Shown here piece after piece: positions 1-6,692 of a DNA stretch of 13,103 nt. Position 1 is the stretch's first letter. Every line of letters begins with the position of its first letter. Source of the DNA: an uncultured Bacilli bacterium (lineage in GTDB: Bacteria; Bacillota_I; Bacilli_A; RF39; UBA660); assembly GCA_944363695.1 (NCBI GenBank), contig CALVUW010000017.1, positions 1-13,103 of the forward strand, given 5' to 3'. Position numbers and translations under genes: made by a program. Under the pieces are notes generated by a model that saw nothing but the letters and a program-made list of their open reading frames with translations, was not told the origin of the DNA and ran no database searches.

Positions 1-1002
1 ACTTCTATAGAGACCAAAGAAGATATTCTTGTACCAGGTAGTGCCATAGAAAGTTGGGATGTATCAGAAGCAGGAGATGGAAGTGTTATTGCTTACCTAG
101 AAGATGATGGCAGCGGGAATAGTACTTATAAACTAACGATAGGAGGAGATGGATCCTTAATCGCTCCTACTGATTGTAACTTTCTGTTTAGTAACTTTAC
201 GAATGTAACCACTATAGATCTTTCAAGTTTAGATACCTCTCAAACTACTAGTATGAGTGATATGTTTTTATCTACCAGTACTTTAACAGAGTTAGATATT
301 AGTAACTTTGATACATCGAAGGTAACGAATATGGTACGAATGTTTAGTGGAAGTGGTTTAACAAATTTAGATGTATCAAATTTTAATACATCAAATGTCA
401 CGGCTATGCAAGAAATGTTTCGAGGCATAAAAGTAACGGATTTAGACTTAACAAACTTTGATACGGCAAACGTCACAAATATGGGTGGGATGTTTTCTCA
501 ATGTAGTCAATTAGAAACATTAGATCTTAGTAGTTTTGATACATCAAATGTAACTTCTATGGCCTCTATGTTTACTAATAGTTATGCGCTAGAAGAACTA
601 GATTTAACAAGTTTTAACACTTCAAATGTAACCAACATGTCAAATATGTTCATTTCTTGTACTTCCTTAACGTATTTAAATGTTAGTAGTTTTAATACTT
701 CTAAAGTCACGACTATGGTAAGTATGTTTCGAGATTTATATGTAATAAAAGAGCTAGACTTAACAAATTTTGACACATCAAATGTAACGAATATGGCTAG
801 TATGTTTACTAATAGTTATGCACTAGAAGAATTAGATTTAACTAGTTTTAACACTTCAAATGTAACAAATATGAGTAGTATGTTTTATGGAACGAGTAGC
901 CTAACAGAAATACGAGTTAGTAACTTATGGGATATGTCATCAGTAACCAGTGCAGATGTTATGTTTGAACGAAGTGGTGTTAGTAGTGTTACTGTGGTGT
1001 AA
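1..1002 (+). CDS. BspA-like repeat surface protein (DUF285-type repeats), 5' end outside window
   Basis: The frame is open from base 1 to the TAA at 1000-1002, so the start lies upstream; an ATG at 253 is internal, because the same repeat pattern already runs before it. The first ~65 visible residues are non-repetitive and rich in Gly, Asp and Ser. About ten repeats of 25-26 residues follow, with the pattern LDLSxFDTSNVTxMxxMF. This is the BspA-type leucine-rich-repeat family (DUF285), known from adhesins and surface lipoproteins of host-associated Bacteroidetes, Bacillota and Mollicutes. The protein stops directly after the last, degenerate repeat (LWDMSSVTSADVMF), with no C-terminal membrane helix or sorting motif, so any anchor must be N-terminal and out of view. 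An adhesive surface role is inferred from the family; the ligand is unknown. Confidence 0.85.
   Translation, partial: TSIETKEDILVPGSAIESWDVSEAGDGSVIAYLEDDGSGNSTYKLTIGGDGSLIAPTDCNFLFSNFTNVTTIDLSSLDTSQTTSMSDMFLSTSTLTELDISNFDTSKVTNMVRMFSGSGLTNLDVSNFNTSNVTAMQEMFRGIKVTDLDLTNFDTANVTNMGGMFSQCSQLETLDLSSFDTSNVTSMASMFTNSYALEELDLTSFNTSNVTNMSNMFISCTSLTYLNVSSFNTSKVTTMVSMFRDLYVIKELDLTNFDTSNVTNMASMFTNSYALEELDLTSFNTSNVTNMSSMFYGTSSLTEIRVSNLWDMSSVTSADVMFERSGVSSVTVV
214..978 (+). repeat. Tandem coding repeats, 75-78 bp units (about 10 copies)
   Basis: Each unit encodes one BspA/DUF285 repeat: a short hydrophobic strand (LDLSSF or LDVSNF), then DTSNVT or NTSNVT, then MxxMF, then a variable stretch. Most units are diverged at DNA level, but 571-639 and 805-873, exactly 234 bp (three units) apart, are almost identical. 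The final unit is degenerate. These are protein-level repeats inside a gene, not a CRISPR or satellite. Confidence 0.85.
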
Positions 1003-1012
1003 AAGTCAAATA

Positions 1013-1040
1013 AAAAGGAACAGGTCTAGCTGTTTCTTTT
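1013..1040. terminator. Bidirectional terminator between convergent genes
   Basis: The stem AAAAGGAACAG (1013-1023) pairs with CTGTTTCTTTT (1030-1040) around a 6-base loop, with one G-U pair. An A-run on the left and a T-run on the right give a U-tract in both directions. It lies 10 bases after the BspA stop and reaches into the HIT gene stop codon (1039-1041), so it can end both convergent transcripts. Confidence 0.75.
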
Positions 1041-1431
1041 ATTGGGTTAATTTTTGAAATATAGTATTGATATCTTCTACATCACGGCTATGGCATGTGT
1101 GGACTTTGTCGTTAGCGTACCGTGGTATTAAGTGAATATGAAAATGTGGTACTTCTTGTCCATAATTATTATTTTGCATCATAGTTAATCCTTTAACATC
1201 TAATTTTTCTTGTAGTAGAGGATATAGCTTTTTTTGAATGATTTCTGCCATATAACTAATGGTAGATGGGTCCATATCCATAATTGTTTCATGATGTGTC
1301 TTTGGAATGACTAACATATGACCATTCGCGACTGGATTAATATCTAAAAAAACTTTAATTTTATCATCTTCATAAATTGTATTAGTTGGTACTTCACCTT
1401 TAATCATTTTACAAAATAAACATTCTTTCAT
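1039..1431 (-). CDS. HIT-family (histidine triad) nucleotide hydrolase
   Basis: This 130-residue protein has the full length of bacterial HIT/HINT proteins, which are cytoplasmic nucleotide phosphoramidase/hydrolases with a catalytic His in a HxHxH motif. The motif is HFHIHLIPR at residues 96-102; by homology with HINT the middle His98 is the nucleophile. An N-terminal CxxC (Cys4, Cys7) matches the zinc-binding pair of Bacillus-type HIT proteins. The nucleotide-pocket segments FLDINPVANGHMLVIPK (28-44) and MMQNNNYGQEVPH (84-96) are intact. The start has a good GAAGGAG site within the end of the upstream gene, whose TAA shares one A with this ATG, so translation is probably coupled. The physiological substrate cannot be told from sequence. 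Confidence 0.93.
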   Translation of the reverse strand: MKECLFCKMIKGEVPTNTIYEDDKIKVFLDINPVANGHMLVIPKTHHETIMDMDPSTISYMAEIIQKKLYPLLQEKLDVKGLTMMQNNNYGQEVPHFHIHLIPRYANDKVHTCHSRDVEDINTIFQKLTQ

Positions 1432-2024
1432 TATCTTTCTCCTTCTGTGTTCATCATATCATACTTTTGTGCATAAAATTTATTTTTTTCAGCGATAAGT
1501 TGTAAAGTCTCTATATTATCAGTAGTGGGGCAGGTGACGGTATATAAATGACTATCTTTTAAATTGTGATTGGTTAGTAATAGAATTTGTTGGTCTTCAC
1601 TGTATTGATTTAAAGTAGCAAAAGAGAGGATACAATCTTGATATATGGTACTAGCAAATACTTTGTTCCATTCTTCTTGTAATTGTTTTTGCCGCTTTTC
1701 TAGTACAGATTTACCTTCTATATAGTCTTGTTGATAGGTATCGATGATTTTTTTCTTTTTGTAGTTCACCTGAAACGAAAGTTCCGGATATGTTTGGTCG
1801 GTATAAGTAATACTATAAGAATTATTATCAAAATGATAGGCTAGGTCACTAGCTTGTAAATCGTGATTAGCAAAATTTTCTTGGGCGTAATCTTCTATTT
1901 GTTTTTTGATATTTCCTCTTACAAAAATATTGCCTCGTTCATGGATGATAATAAATCCGAATAGTAAAATAATGATAAATGTAAATATCGCTTGGCCTAT
2001 CATCAACTTGTGTGCTTGTTTCAT
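1431..2024 (-). CDS. Unknown single-pass membrane protein with extracytoplasmic domain
   Basis: I do not recognise this 197-residue protein firmly. It has a short basic N-terminus (MKQAHK), one hydrophobic helix at about 9-28, then an outside domain. The part at 39-104 (IKKQIEDYAQENF, then alternating strands with YPELSFQVNY, then DTYQQDYIEG) resembles in pattern the small YfjL/DUF3139-like domains of Bacilli membrane proteins; that is a weak inference. Residues 105-122 are charged and probably helical. The frame is open upstream to 2102, but the ATG at 2024 is chosen because it has an AGGTGG site 5 bases ahead, a promoter just before it, and the membrane helix directly after it; the longer version would put the promoter inside the gene. 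It is cotranscribed with the HIT gene. Confidence 0.75.
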   Translation of the reverse strand: MKQAHKLMIGQAIFTFIIILLFGFIIIHERGNIFVRGNIKKQIEDYAQENFANHDLQASDLAYHFDNNSYSITYTDQTYPELSFQVNYKKKKIIDTYQQDYIEGKSVLEKRQKQLQEEWNKVFASTIYQDCILSFATLNQYSEDQQILLLTNHNLKDSHLYTVTCPTTDNIETLQLIAEKNKFYAQKYDMMNTEGER

Positions 2025-2040
2025 TCTACCACCTAATAAT

Positions 2041-2070
2041 ATTATAAGCGCATCATTGTCCCAAAAGCAA
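2041..2070 (-). promoter_or_regulatory. Promoter for the membrane protein-HIT operon
   Basis: On the minus strand TTGCTT (2070-2065), an 18-base spacer and a consensus TATAAT (2046-2041) precede the ATG at 2024 and its AGGTGG site. The leader would be very short. The element overlaps the -35 side of the divergent suf promoter. Confidence 0.55.
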
Positions 2071-2084
2071 TTGTATGCTATAAT
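2056..2084 (+). promoter_or_regulatory. suf operon promoter (extended -10)
   Basis: TTGTCC (2056-2061), a 17-base spacer and TATAAT (2079-2084) preceded by TGC give an extended -10 promoter. The expected transcript start is near 2091, leaving a leader of about 68 bases before sufC. Confidence 0.65.
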
Positions 2085-2096
2085 ATGAAATGATTT

Positions 2097-2129
2097 AAAC
2101 AAGTTTTTTTGACAAAAAAATGATTGTTT
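2097..2129 (+). promoter_or_regulatory. AT-rich dyad at the 5' end of the suf leader
   Basis: AAACAA (2097-2102) is complementary to TTGTTT (2124-2129), and T7 (2104-2110) to A7 (2114-2120), around a GAC loop. It would lie at the very 5' end of the suf transcript. It has no U-tract after the stem, so it is not a terminator. A 5' stabilising hairpin or a protein-binding site are both possible. Confidence 0.4.
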
Positions 2130-2132
2130 TGA

Positions 2133-2145
2133 TCCTATGATAGGA
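2133..2145 (+). promoter_or_regulatory. 13-bp perfect palindrome overlapping the sufC ribosome-binding region
   Basis: TCCTATgATAGGA is a perfect 6-1-6 palindrome. Its right arm includes the upstream part of the double SD (AGGAG 2142-2146, then AGGTG 2148-2152, six bases before the sufC ATG). It could be an operator or a small hairpin that covers part of the ribosome site. The function is inferred only from symmetry and position. Confidence 0.35.
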
Positions 2146-2158
2146 GTAGGTGAAATAA

Positions 2159-2923
2159 ATGTTAGAAATAGATAATCTTACAGTGGCAATTCAAGAGAAT
2201 GAAGAACAGGTGTTAAAACATCTTTCATTAACAATTAAGCCAGGAGAAGTCCATGCTATTATGGGACCTAATGGTGTTGGTAAGAGTACGTTATCTAAAG
2301 TCATTATGGGGCATCCTGATTATCAGGTGTTAGAAGGAAGTATTCGCTATCAGGGGCAGGATATAACGTCTTTAGCAACGGATGAGAGAGCACGCCTTGG
2401 TATTTTCTTGCTAATGCAAGACCCAGCTGTCATAGAAGGTGTTACTAATAGTGAGTGTATTCGTACGGCTTTAAATGAAAGAAGTGATAAACCAGTTAAC
2501 CTTTATCAGTTTATTAAGCAGATGAATGAGAAAATGGATAGTCTACACATGGATAAGACTATGATGCATCGCTTTGTTAATCAAGGCTTTTCTGGTGGTG
2601 AAAAGAAAAAAAACGAAGTGTTACAATTAAGCATGTTAGAACCTGATTTTATTATATTAGATGAACTAGATAGTGGACTAGATGTTGATAGTTTGAAATT
2701 AGTCTGTCAAAAGTTACAGGACTATAAACAAGAGCATCCTAATTGTAGTATGTTGATTATTACGCACTATGCTCGGGTATTAGATTTATTAAAACCTGAT
2801 TATGTCCATCAAATGATGGAAGGGGCTATTGTCAAAACGGGTGATATTACGTTAGCCTATGATATTGAAAAAACTGGTTATCATGGGATAAATGAAATAA
2901 GAAAGATGATGACGGATGAATAA
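2159..2923 (+). CDS. sufC: SufC, Fe-S cluster assembly ATPase
   Basis: At 254 residues this is a full-length SufC, the cytoplasmic ABC-type ATPase that drives the SufB-SufD scaffold during Fe-S cluster assembly. The motifs are complete: Walker A GPNGVGKST (36-44), Q-loop Gln87 in LLMQDP, the SufC-type signature FSGGEKKK (144-151), Walker B FIILDELDSGLD (164-175) with Glu169, and the switch His203 in ITHYARVL. LDExDSGLD followed by the KxNE stretch after the signature is typical of SufC rather than transporter ATPases. It is the first gene of the operon, with an SD (AGGTG) six bases before ATG, and its end overlaps sufD by 8 bases, which suggests translational coupling. Confidence 0.97.
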   Translation: MLEIDNLTVAIQENEEQVLKHLSLTIKPGEVHAIMGPNGVGKSTLSKVIMGHPDYQVLEGSIRYQGQDITSLATDERARLGIFLLMQDPAVIEGVTNSECIRTALNERSDKPVNLYQFIKQMNEKMDSLHMDKTMMHRFVNQGFSGGEKKKNEVLQLSMLEPDFIILDELDSGLDVDSLKLVCQKLQDYKQEHPNCSMLIITHYARVLDLLKPDYVHQMMEGAIVKTGDITLAYDIEKTGYHGINEIRKMMTDE

Positions 2924-3599
2924 ACTAATAGTAGATAATCAATTACAACAAAAGAATACAACGAACATGATAACCGTAGCAGAGGATAGCCTACTCATCT
3001 TTGCGCAACCAACGGATCCTATTTATCTTTTGATTACTAACTCATTAACTTTAGAAATCGAATGCCATGCTCAAGTCACTTTATATATTTTTAATCCGTC
3101 TTATGATGTATCCATAAAAGTTCATTTGCAAGACCAAGGTCACTTAGATAGTTATGTTAGTTTGGTTGCCAATCATCTTATGCATACGGATATTACCATT
3201 TGTCATGAAACGAAGAAAACGATTAGTAATTTATTTTGCCATGGCATCAGTTATGGTCAAGGGGATTTACGGCTAACGGTAAATGGTATCGTTCCAAAGA
3301 CAATAGCAGGATGTACTTGCAATCAGACAAATCAGTTAATTAATTTTCAGGATGCGAAGAGTAGTATTGAGCCTAATTTATGGATTGAAGAATATGATGT
3401 TATCGCTAATCATGCCGCCTATATTGGTAGTTTTCTAAAAGAAAACGTGTTTTATTTACAAACAAAAGGCTTGAAAATAGTGACAATTTATCAGCTGCTA
3501 TCAAAAGCATTTTTGTATCAAACGAGTCAAAACGAGCAGTATCAGCAGCGAATAGATGATGCTTTACTGAAAATATTTGCTAAGGAGGTGAAAGAATGA
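2916..3599 (+). CDS. sufD: SufD, unusually short Fe-S assembly scaffold subunit
   Basis: It occupies the sufD position and has the SufB/SufD beta-helix core, but only 227 residues against roughly 400-440 in usual SufD. The C-terminal half is recognisable: strand-rich repeats from ~35, HGISYGQGDLRLTVNGIVPK (109-128), then SSIEPNLWIEEYDVIANHAAYIG (149-171). His166 in ANHAA matches the position of the E. coli SufD cluster-interface histidine (His360). The usual C-terminal LMSRGI...EEA stretch is altered to LQTKGLKIVTIYQLLS. What is missing is the N-terminal helical domain and part of the helix. There is no room for it upstream, because the ATG overlaps sufC by 8 bases and the frame is clean to an ATGA overlap with sufS, so this looks like a compact form rather than a frameshift. 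SD before it is poor, consistent with coupling to sufC. Confidence 0.85.
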   Translation: MNKLIVDNQLQQKNTTNMITVAEDSLLIFAQPTDPIYLLITNSLTLEIECHAQVTLYIFNPSYDVSIKVHLQDQGHLDSYVSLVANHLMHTDITICHETKKTISNLFCHGISYGQGDLRLTVNGIVPKTIAGCTCNQTNQLINFQDAKSSIEPNLWIEEYDVIANHAAYIGSFLKENVFYLQTKGLKIVTIYQLLSKAFLYQTSQNEQYQQRIDDALLKIFAKEVKE

Positions 3600-4792
3600 A
3601 TCGAGAAGATTTTCCTATTTTAGAGTCAGGATTGATTTATTTTGATAATGGTGCAACTACTTTAAAACCAAAACAAGTGATCGAAGCGATGGAAGATTAT
3701 TATTACCACTATCCTGCTAATATTCATCGTGGTGATTATCAAATTTCTTTGCAAGCTAGTGATGCTTATGAAGAAACGAGAAATATTGTAGCTGATTTTA
3801 TTCATGCTAACCATCCTAAAGAAGTTGTCTTTACCGCTGGGTCTACAGATAGCTTGAATCGTATTGTTTTTGGCTTTATGGCTGATTATTTAAATGAGGG
3901 GGATGAAGTATTAATCACCAAAGCAGAGCATGCCTCTAATGTTTTACCTTGGTTAGAACTTGCCAAACAAAAAAAGATCAAAGTCACCTTTATGCCATTA
4001 AATGCTAATCATGAATTAACATTAGATATTGTCAAGAAAAGTATTACTAAGCATACCAAAGTGATCTCTATTGCTGCTATTACCAATGTGGTGGGTGATA
4101 TTCGTCCTATTCATGAGATTGGTAAACTAGCGGCTGCTAAGAATATTTTATTTGTCGTAGATGGTGCGCAGAGTGTAGCGCACATGCCAACAGATGTAGA
4201 AAAAGATCATATCGACTTTTTAGCATTTTCTGCCCATAAAATGCTTGGCCCAACTGGCGTTGGTGTTTTATATGCTAAAGAAAAATACCTAGAAGCGATG
4301 CGTCCCTTAACCTTTGGTGGTGGTATGAATCAATCATTTGAAGAAGATGGAAGCGTTGAATATAAAAGTATTCCCACGCGCTTAGAAGGTGGTACGCCAC
4401 CGATTGCTGAAGTAATAGGACTTGGTGCGGCGGTTAAATATTTACAAAGTATCGGTATGGACAAAATTGCTAGTTATGAAGCGGATCTAAAAAAATATTT
4501 ACTAGAACAATTGCGACCGTTAGAAGATATAATTTTATATAATGAAACGAGTCGTAGTGGTATTTTAGCTTTTAATATTGAAAGCGTCTTCAGCCAAGAT
4601 ACAGCGATTTATTTAGATCATTATCATATCTGTGTTCGGTCAGGTAATCATTGTGCAAAAGTTTTAAAAGATGAGATTAATATTAAGAATACGTGTCGTA
4701 TTAGTTTTTACTTTTATAACACAAAAGAAGAAATTGATCAGTTAGTAACTGTTTTAAAAAATAGTGATGAATTATATAGAATTGTATTATAG
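3596..4792 (+). CDS. sufS: SufS, group II cysteine desulfurase
   Basis: This 398-residue PLP enzyme takes sulfur from L-cysteine, leaving alanine and an enzyme persulfide for SufU. The PLP-binding features are intact: the cofactor lysine Lys215 in SAHKMLGPTG, Asp189 and Gln192 in VVDGAQS, and the ring-stacking His112 in EHASN. The catalytic cysteine is Cys353 in RSGNHCA, within the short loop typical of SufS/CsdA (group II). RLEGGTP (262-268) and RISFYFYNT (368-376) are the further substrate-site segments. It starts with an ATGA overlap on sufD and one of the best SD sites in the window (AAGGAGGTGA), so it may be translated more strongly than sufD. Length and order fit the Gram-positive CDSUB operon. 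Confidence 0.97.
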   Translation: MNREDFPILESGLIYFDNGATTLKPKQVIEAMEDYYYHYPANIHRGDYQISLQASDAYEETRNIVADFIHANHPKEVVFTAGSTDSLNRIVFGFMADYLNEGDEVLITKAEHASNVLPWLELAKQKKIKVTFMPLNANHELTLDIVKKSITKHTKVISIAAITNVVGDIRPIHEIGKLAAAKNILFVVDGAQSVAHMPTDVEKDHIDFLAFSAHKMLGPTGVGVLYAKEKYLEAMRPLTFGGGMNQSFEEDGSVEYKSIPTRLEGGTPPIAEVIGLGAAVKYLQSIGMDKIASYEADLKKYLLEQLRPLEDIILYNETSRSGILAFNIESVFSQDTAIYLDHYHICVRSGNHCAKVLKDEINIKNTCRISFYFYNTKEEIDQLVTVLKNSDELYRIVL

Positions 4793-4801
4793 GTGAGAAA
4801 T

Positions 4802-5221
4802 ATGGATAAAGAAATAAGACGAGAATTGATTTTAGATAATTATCAACATCCTTATCATAAAGGATTAAAAGATGATACTAGCTATATTCGTGCTAATACC
4901 AATAATGAATCTTGTATTGATAATATTGATATTCAATTAAAAATAGAAGAAGGAAAAGTAGTGGATGCTAATTTTGATGGGGAGGCATGTGCTATTTCGA
5001 CTTCTGCCACCTCCATTTTTATGCAGAAAATTATTGGTAAAACCGTCGAGGAACTAAAAGAATTATTAGAAAATTATAAACATATGATCCAAGAGGAAGC
5101 ATATGATGAGGAGCTATTGGAAGAATTAGTAGCATACAATGAAATTTATTTGCAGCCAAATCGTAAAAAATGTGCCTTATTACCGGCAGAAACAATTGAA
5201 AAAATTTTACAGCAACTATAG
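4802..5221 (+). CDS. sufU: SufU, zinc-dependent sulfur relay protein
   Basis: This 139-residue SufU accepts the persulfide sulfur from SufS and passes it to SufBCD. All four zinc ligands of B. subtilis SufU are matched: Cys38 and Asp40 in SCID, Cys63 in GEACAIS, and Cys124 in RKKCALL. The insertion that sets SufU apart from IscU is present between Cys63 and Cys124, and the IscU LPPVK stretch is absent. A GTG at 4793 opens the same frame directly after the sufS stop, but it lies in the AGGTGA (4791-4796) that serves as SD for the ATG at 4802, so 4802 is the better start. The start MDKEIRRELILDNYQHPYHKG matches the usual SufU N-terminus. It follows sufS by 9 bases. Confidence 0.95.
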   Translation: MDKEIRRELILDNYQHPYHKGLKDDTSYIRANTNNESCIDNIDIQLKIEEGKVVDANFDGEACAISTSATSIFMQKIIGKTVEELKELLENYKHMIQEEAYDEELLEELVAYNEIYLQPNRKKCALLPAETIEKILQQL

Positions 5222-5238
5222 TCAAAGGTGGTGTTATC

Positions 5239-6549
5239 ATGGAGGTAAAGGGATTATCAAAGGAAAATATATTAACGATTTCTAATATAAAAAAAGAACC
5301 AGATTGGATTAAAAATTATCGTTTAGCTGCATATGATGCTTTTTTAGCTTTCCCTGATAAACTTCCGTTTGGTCCTTCTTTTTCCTTGGATTTTTCGAAA
5401 ATTACCTATTATAAATCCCAAGATGAAGCGATGGTAAGTGATTGGAATCAGATGTTAAAACCAATTCGCAGTGAACTAGAAGATTTGGGAGTAAAAGAAG
5501 CAGAAGCCAACCTTGGTGGTATGGGTATACAATATGAGAGTGAAGTTATTTATCATAATATGATTGAAGAATTAGAAAAGAAACATATTATTTTTACTTC
5601 CATTGAAGTGGCTTTACAAAAGTATCCAGAGATTGCTAAGAAATATTTTGGAAAGATTGTATCATTTCAAGAAAATAAATATGCAGCTTTAAATGGTAGT
5701 GTCTTTAGTGGTGGTAGTTTTATTTATGTGCCGCCGCATACTAAGCTTGATCGGCCCTTACAAAGCTATTTTAGGATTAATAGTAAAAGTATGGGTCAAT
5801 TTGAACGTACTTTAATCATTGTGGATGATGACAGTGATTTACATTATATTGAGGGTTGTACTGCCCCAACCTATAGTGAAGCCTCTTTGCATGCCGCGGT
5901 GGTTGAGATTTATGTTGGAAAAGGTAGTCATTGTCGATATACTACTATTCAAAATTGGGCACCAAATGTTTATAACTTGGTTACCAAACGTGCCATTGTA
6001 GAAGAAGCTGGTAGTATGGAATGGATTGATGGTAATATTGGTAGTTATGTGAATATGAAATATCCTAGCTGTATTTTAAAAGGAGATTATGCTAAGGGAA
6101 CTTGTATTACGATTGGAGTAGCTACTAATGATCAACAACAAGATACAGGTGCTAGAATGATTCATTTGGGAAAACATACGACTAGTCAAATTATTGCTAA
6201 GAGTATTGCTAGAAATGGTGGCAATGCAACTTATCGCGGAAAGGTTCGAATTGCTAGTAGTGCTGATCATGCCCTTAGTATGATTAAATGTGATAGCCTC
6301 ATCTTGGATGAGAAAAGCAAGAGTGATACAATTCCTACTAATATTTGTGAAAACACGACCAGTACGATTGAACATGAAGCGACTGTTTCTAGAATTAGTG
6401 ATGCGAATCTATTTTATTTGATGAGTAAAGGAATTACCAAAGAAAAAGCAGAAGAATTGATCATTTTGGGCTTTATTGAAAAATTTCGCGAAGAATTGCC
6501 AATGGAATATGCCGTAGAATTAAATCAACTATTAAAGAGAAATTTATAA
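5239..6549 (+). CDS. sufB: SufB, Fe-S cluster scaffold subunit
   Basis: SufB is the scaffold subunit on which the cluster is built with SufC and SufD. The 436 residues are slightly shorter than the usual ~465. Family segments are clear: GGMGIQYESEVIYHN (93-107), VPPHTKLDRPLQSYFRIN (164-181), EGCTAP (205-210), QNWAPNVYNLVTKRA (238-252), and the C-terminal IEHEATVSRISDANLFYLMSKGI (377-399). Cys351 in IKCDSL corresponds to the essential E. coli Cys405, and His379-Glu380 to the nearby HE pair. The SD AAAGGTGG lies 17 bases after sufU; the terminator at 6615 closes the operon. No sufA or sufT follows. In contrast to SufD, this paralogue keeps its N-terminal domain, so the scaffold heterodimer would be asymmetric. 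Confidence 0.96.
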   Translation: MEVKGLSKENILTISNIKKEPDWIKNYRLAAYDAFLAFPDKLPFGPSFSLDFSKITYYKSQDEAMVSDWNQMLKPIRSELEDLGVKEAEANLGGMGIQYESEVIYHNMIEELEKKHIIFTSIEVALQKYPEIAKKYFGKIVSFQENKYAALNGSVFSGGSFIYVPPHTKLDRPLQSYFRINSKSMGQFERTLIIVDDDSDLHYIEGCTAPTYSEASLHAAVVEIYVGKGSHCRYTTIQNWAPNVYNLVTKRAIVEEAGSMEWIDGNIGSYVNMKYPSCILKGDYAKGTCITIGVATNDQQQDTGARMIHLGKHTTSQIIAKSIARNGGNATYRGKVRIASSADHALSMIKCDSLILDEKSKSDTIPTNICENTTSTIEHEATVSRISDANLFYLMSKGITKEKAEELIILGFIEKFREELPMEYAVELNQLLKRNL

Positions 6550-6614
6550 AATAAAAATATATGATTGCAAAAAATAGTAAATAGAGTCATTTTTTAATAG
6601 AAGTTGTTGTCTAG

Positions 6615-6646
6615 AAAAGAGAAAATTTGTCATTTCTCTTTTTTGT
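6615..6646 (+). terminator. Rho-independent terminator of the suf operon
   Basis: AAAAGAGAAA (6615-6624) pairs with TTTCTCTTTT (6633-6642) around an 8-base loop and runs into a T-tract, 65 bases after the sufB stop. Confidence 0.75.
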
Positions 6647-6671
6647 GTTATTTTAAAAACCATGGTATGGT
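6643..6671 (+). promoter_or_regulatory. Possible ssb promoter
   Basis: TTGTGT (6643-6648), 17 bases, then TATGGT (6666-6671) preceded by TGG gives a modest extended -10 promoter starting in the suf terminator T-tract. The palindrome ACCATGGT (6659-6666) overlaps its -10 and might be an operator. Confidence 0.35.
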
Positions 6672-6692
6672 GTTAGCACGAAAGGAGAGTTT

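Noticed and set aside
240..776. Two open frames on the minus strand inside the BspA-like gene (240-476 and 582-776).
   Set aside because: They mirror the repeated codons of the plus-strand gene, have no ribosome site or known domain, and arise from the repeat composition.
214..978. Regular repeats that might be a CRISPR array or minisatellite.
   Set aside because: Units are in frame, diverge mainly at variable codons, have no constant repeat/unique spacer structure and encode DUF285-type repeats.
2025..2102. Upstream extension of the membrane protein gene to the ATG at 2102.
   Set aside because: It would add 26 residues of non-signal-like sequence, lacks an SD, and would place both divergent promoters inside the gene.
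2108..2141. A second suf promoter: TTGACA (2109-2114) with TATGAT (2136-2141).
   Set aside because: The spacer is 21 bases, or 18 only with the poor box TCCTAT, and the transcript would lose most of the SD region; the upstream extended -10 promoter is better.
2916..3599. sufD as a truncated pseudogene.
   Set aside because: The frame is intact, overlaps both neighbours as in a working operon, and retains conserved core residues; no remnant of an N-terminal half lies upstream.
5031..6375. Minus-strand or offset open frames within sufU and sufB (5031-5240, 5819-6001, 6076-6375).
   Set aside because: They lie wholly inside well-supported conserved genes and have no family features.
6570..6598. 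An A/T dyad (AAAAAAT ... ATTTTTT) after sufB as a first terminator.
   Set aside because: The stem is only A-T pairs and weak; the dyad at 6615-6642 is the real candidate.
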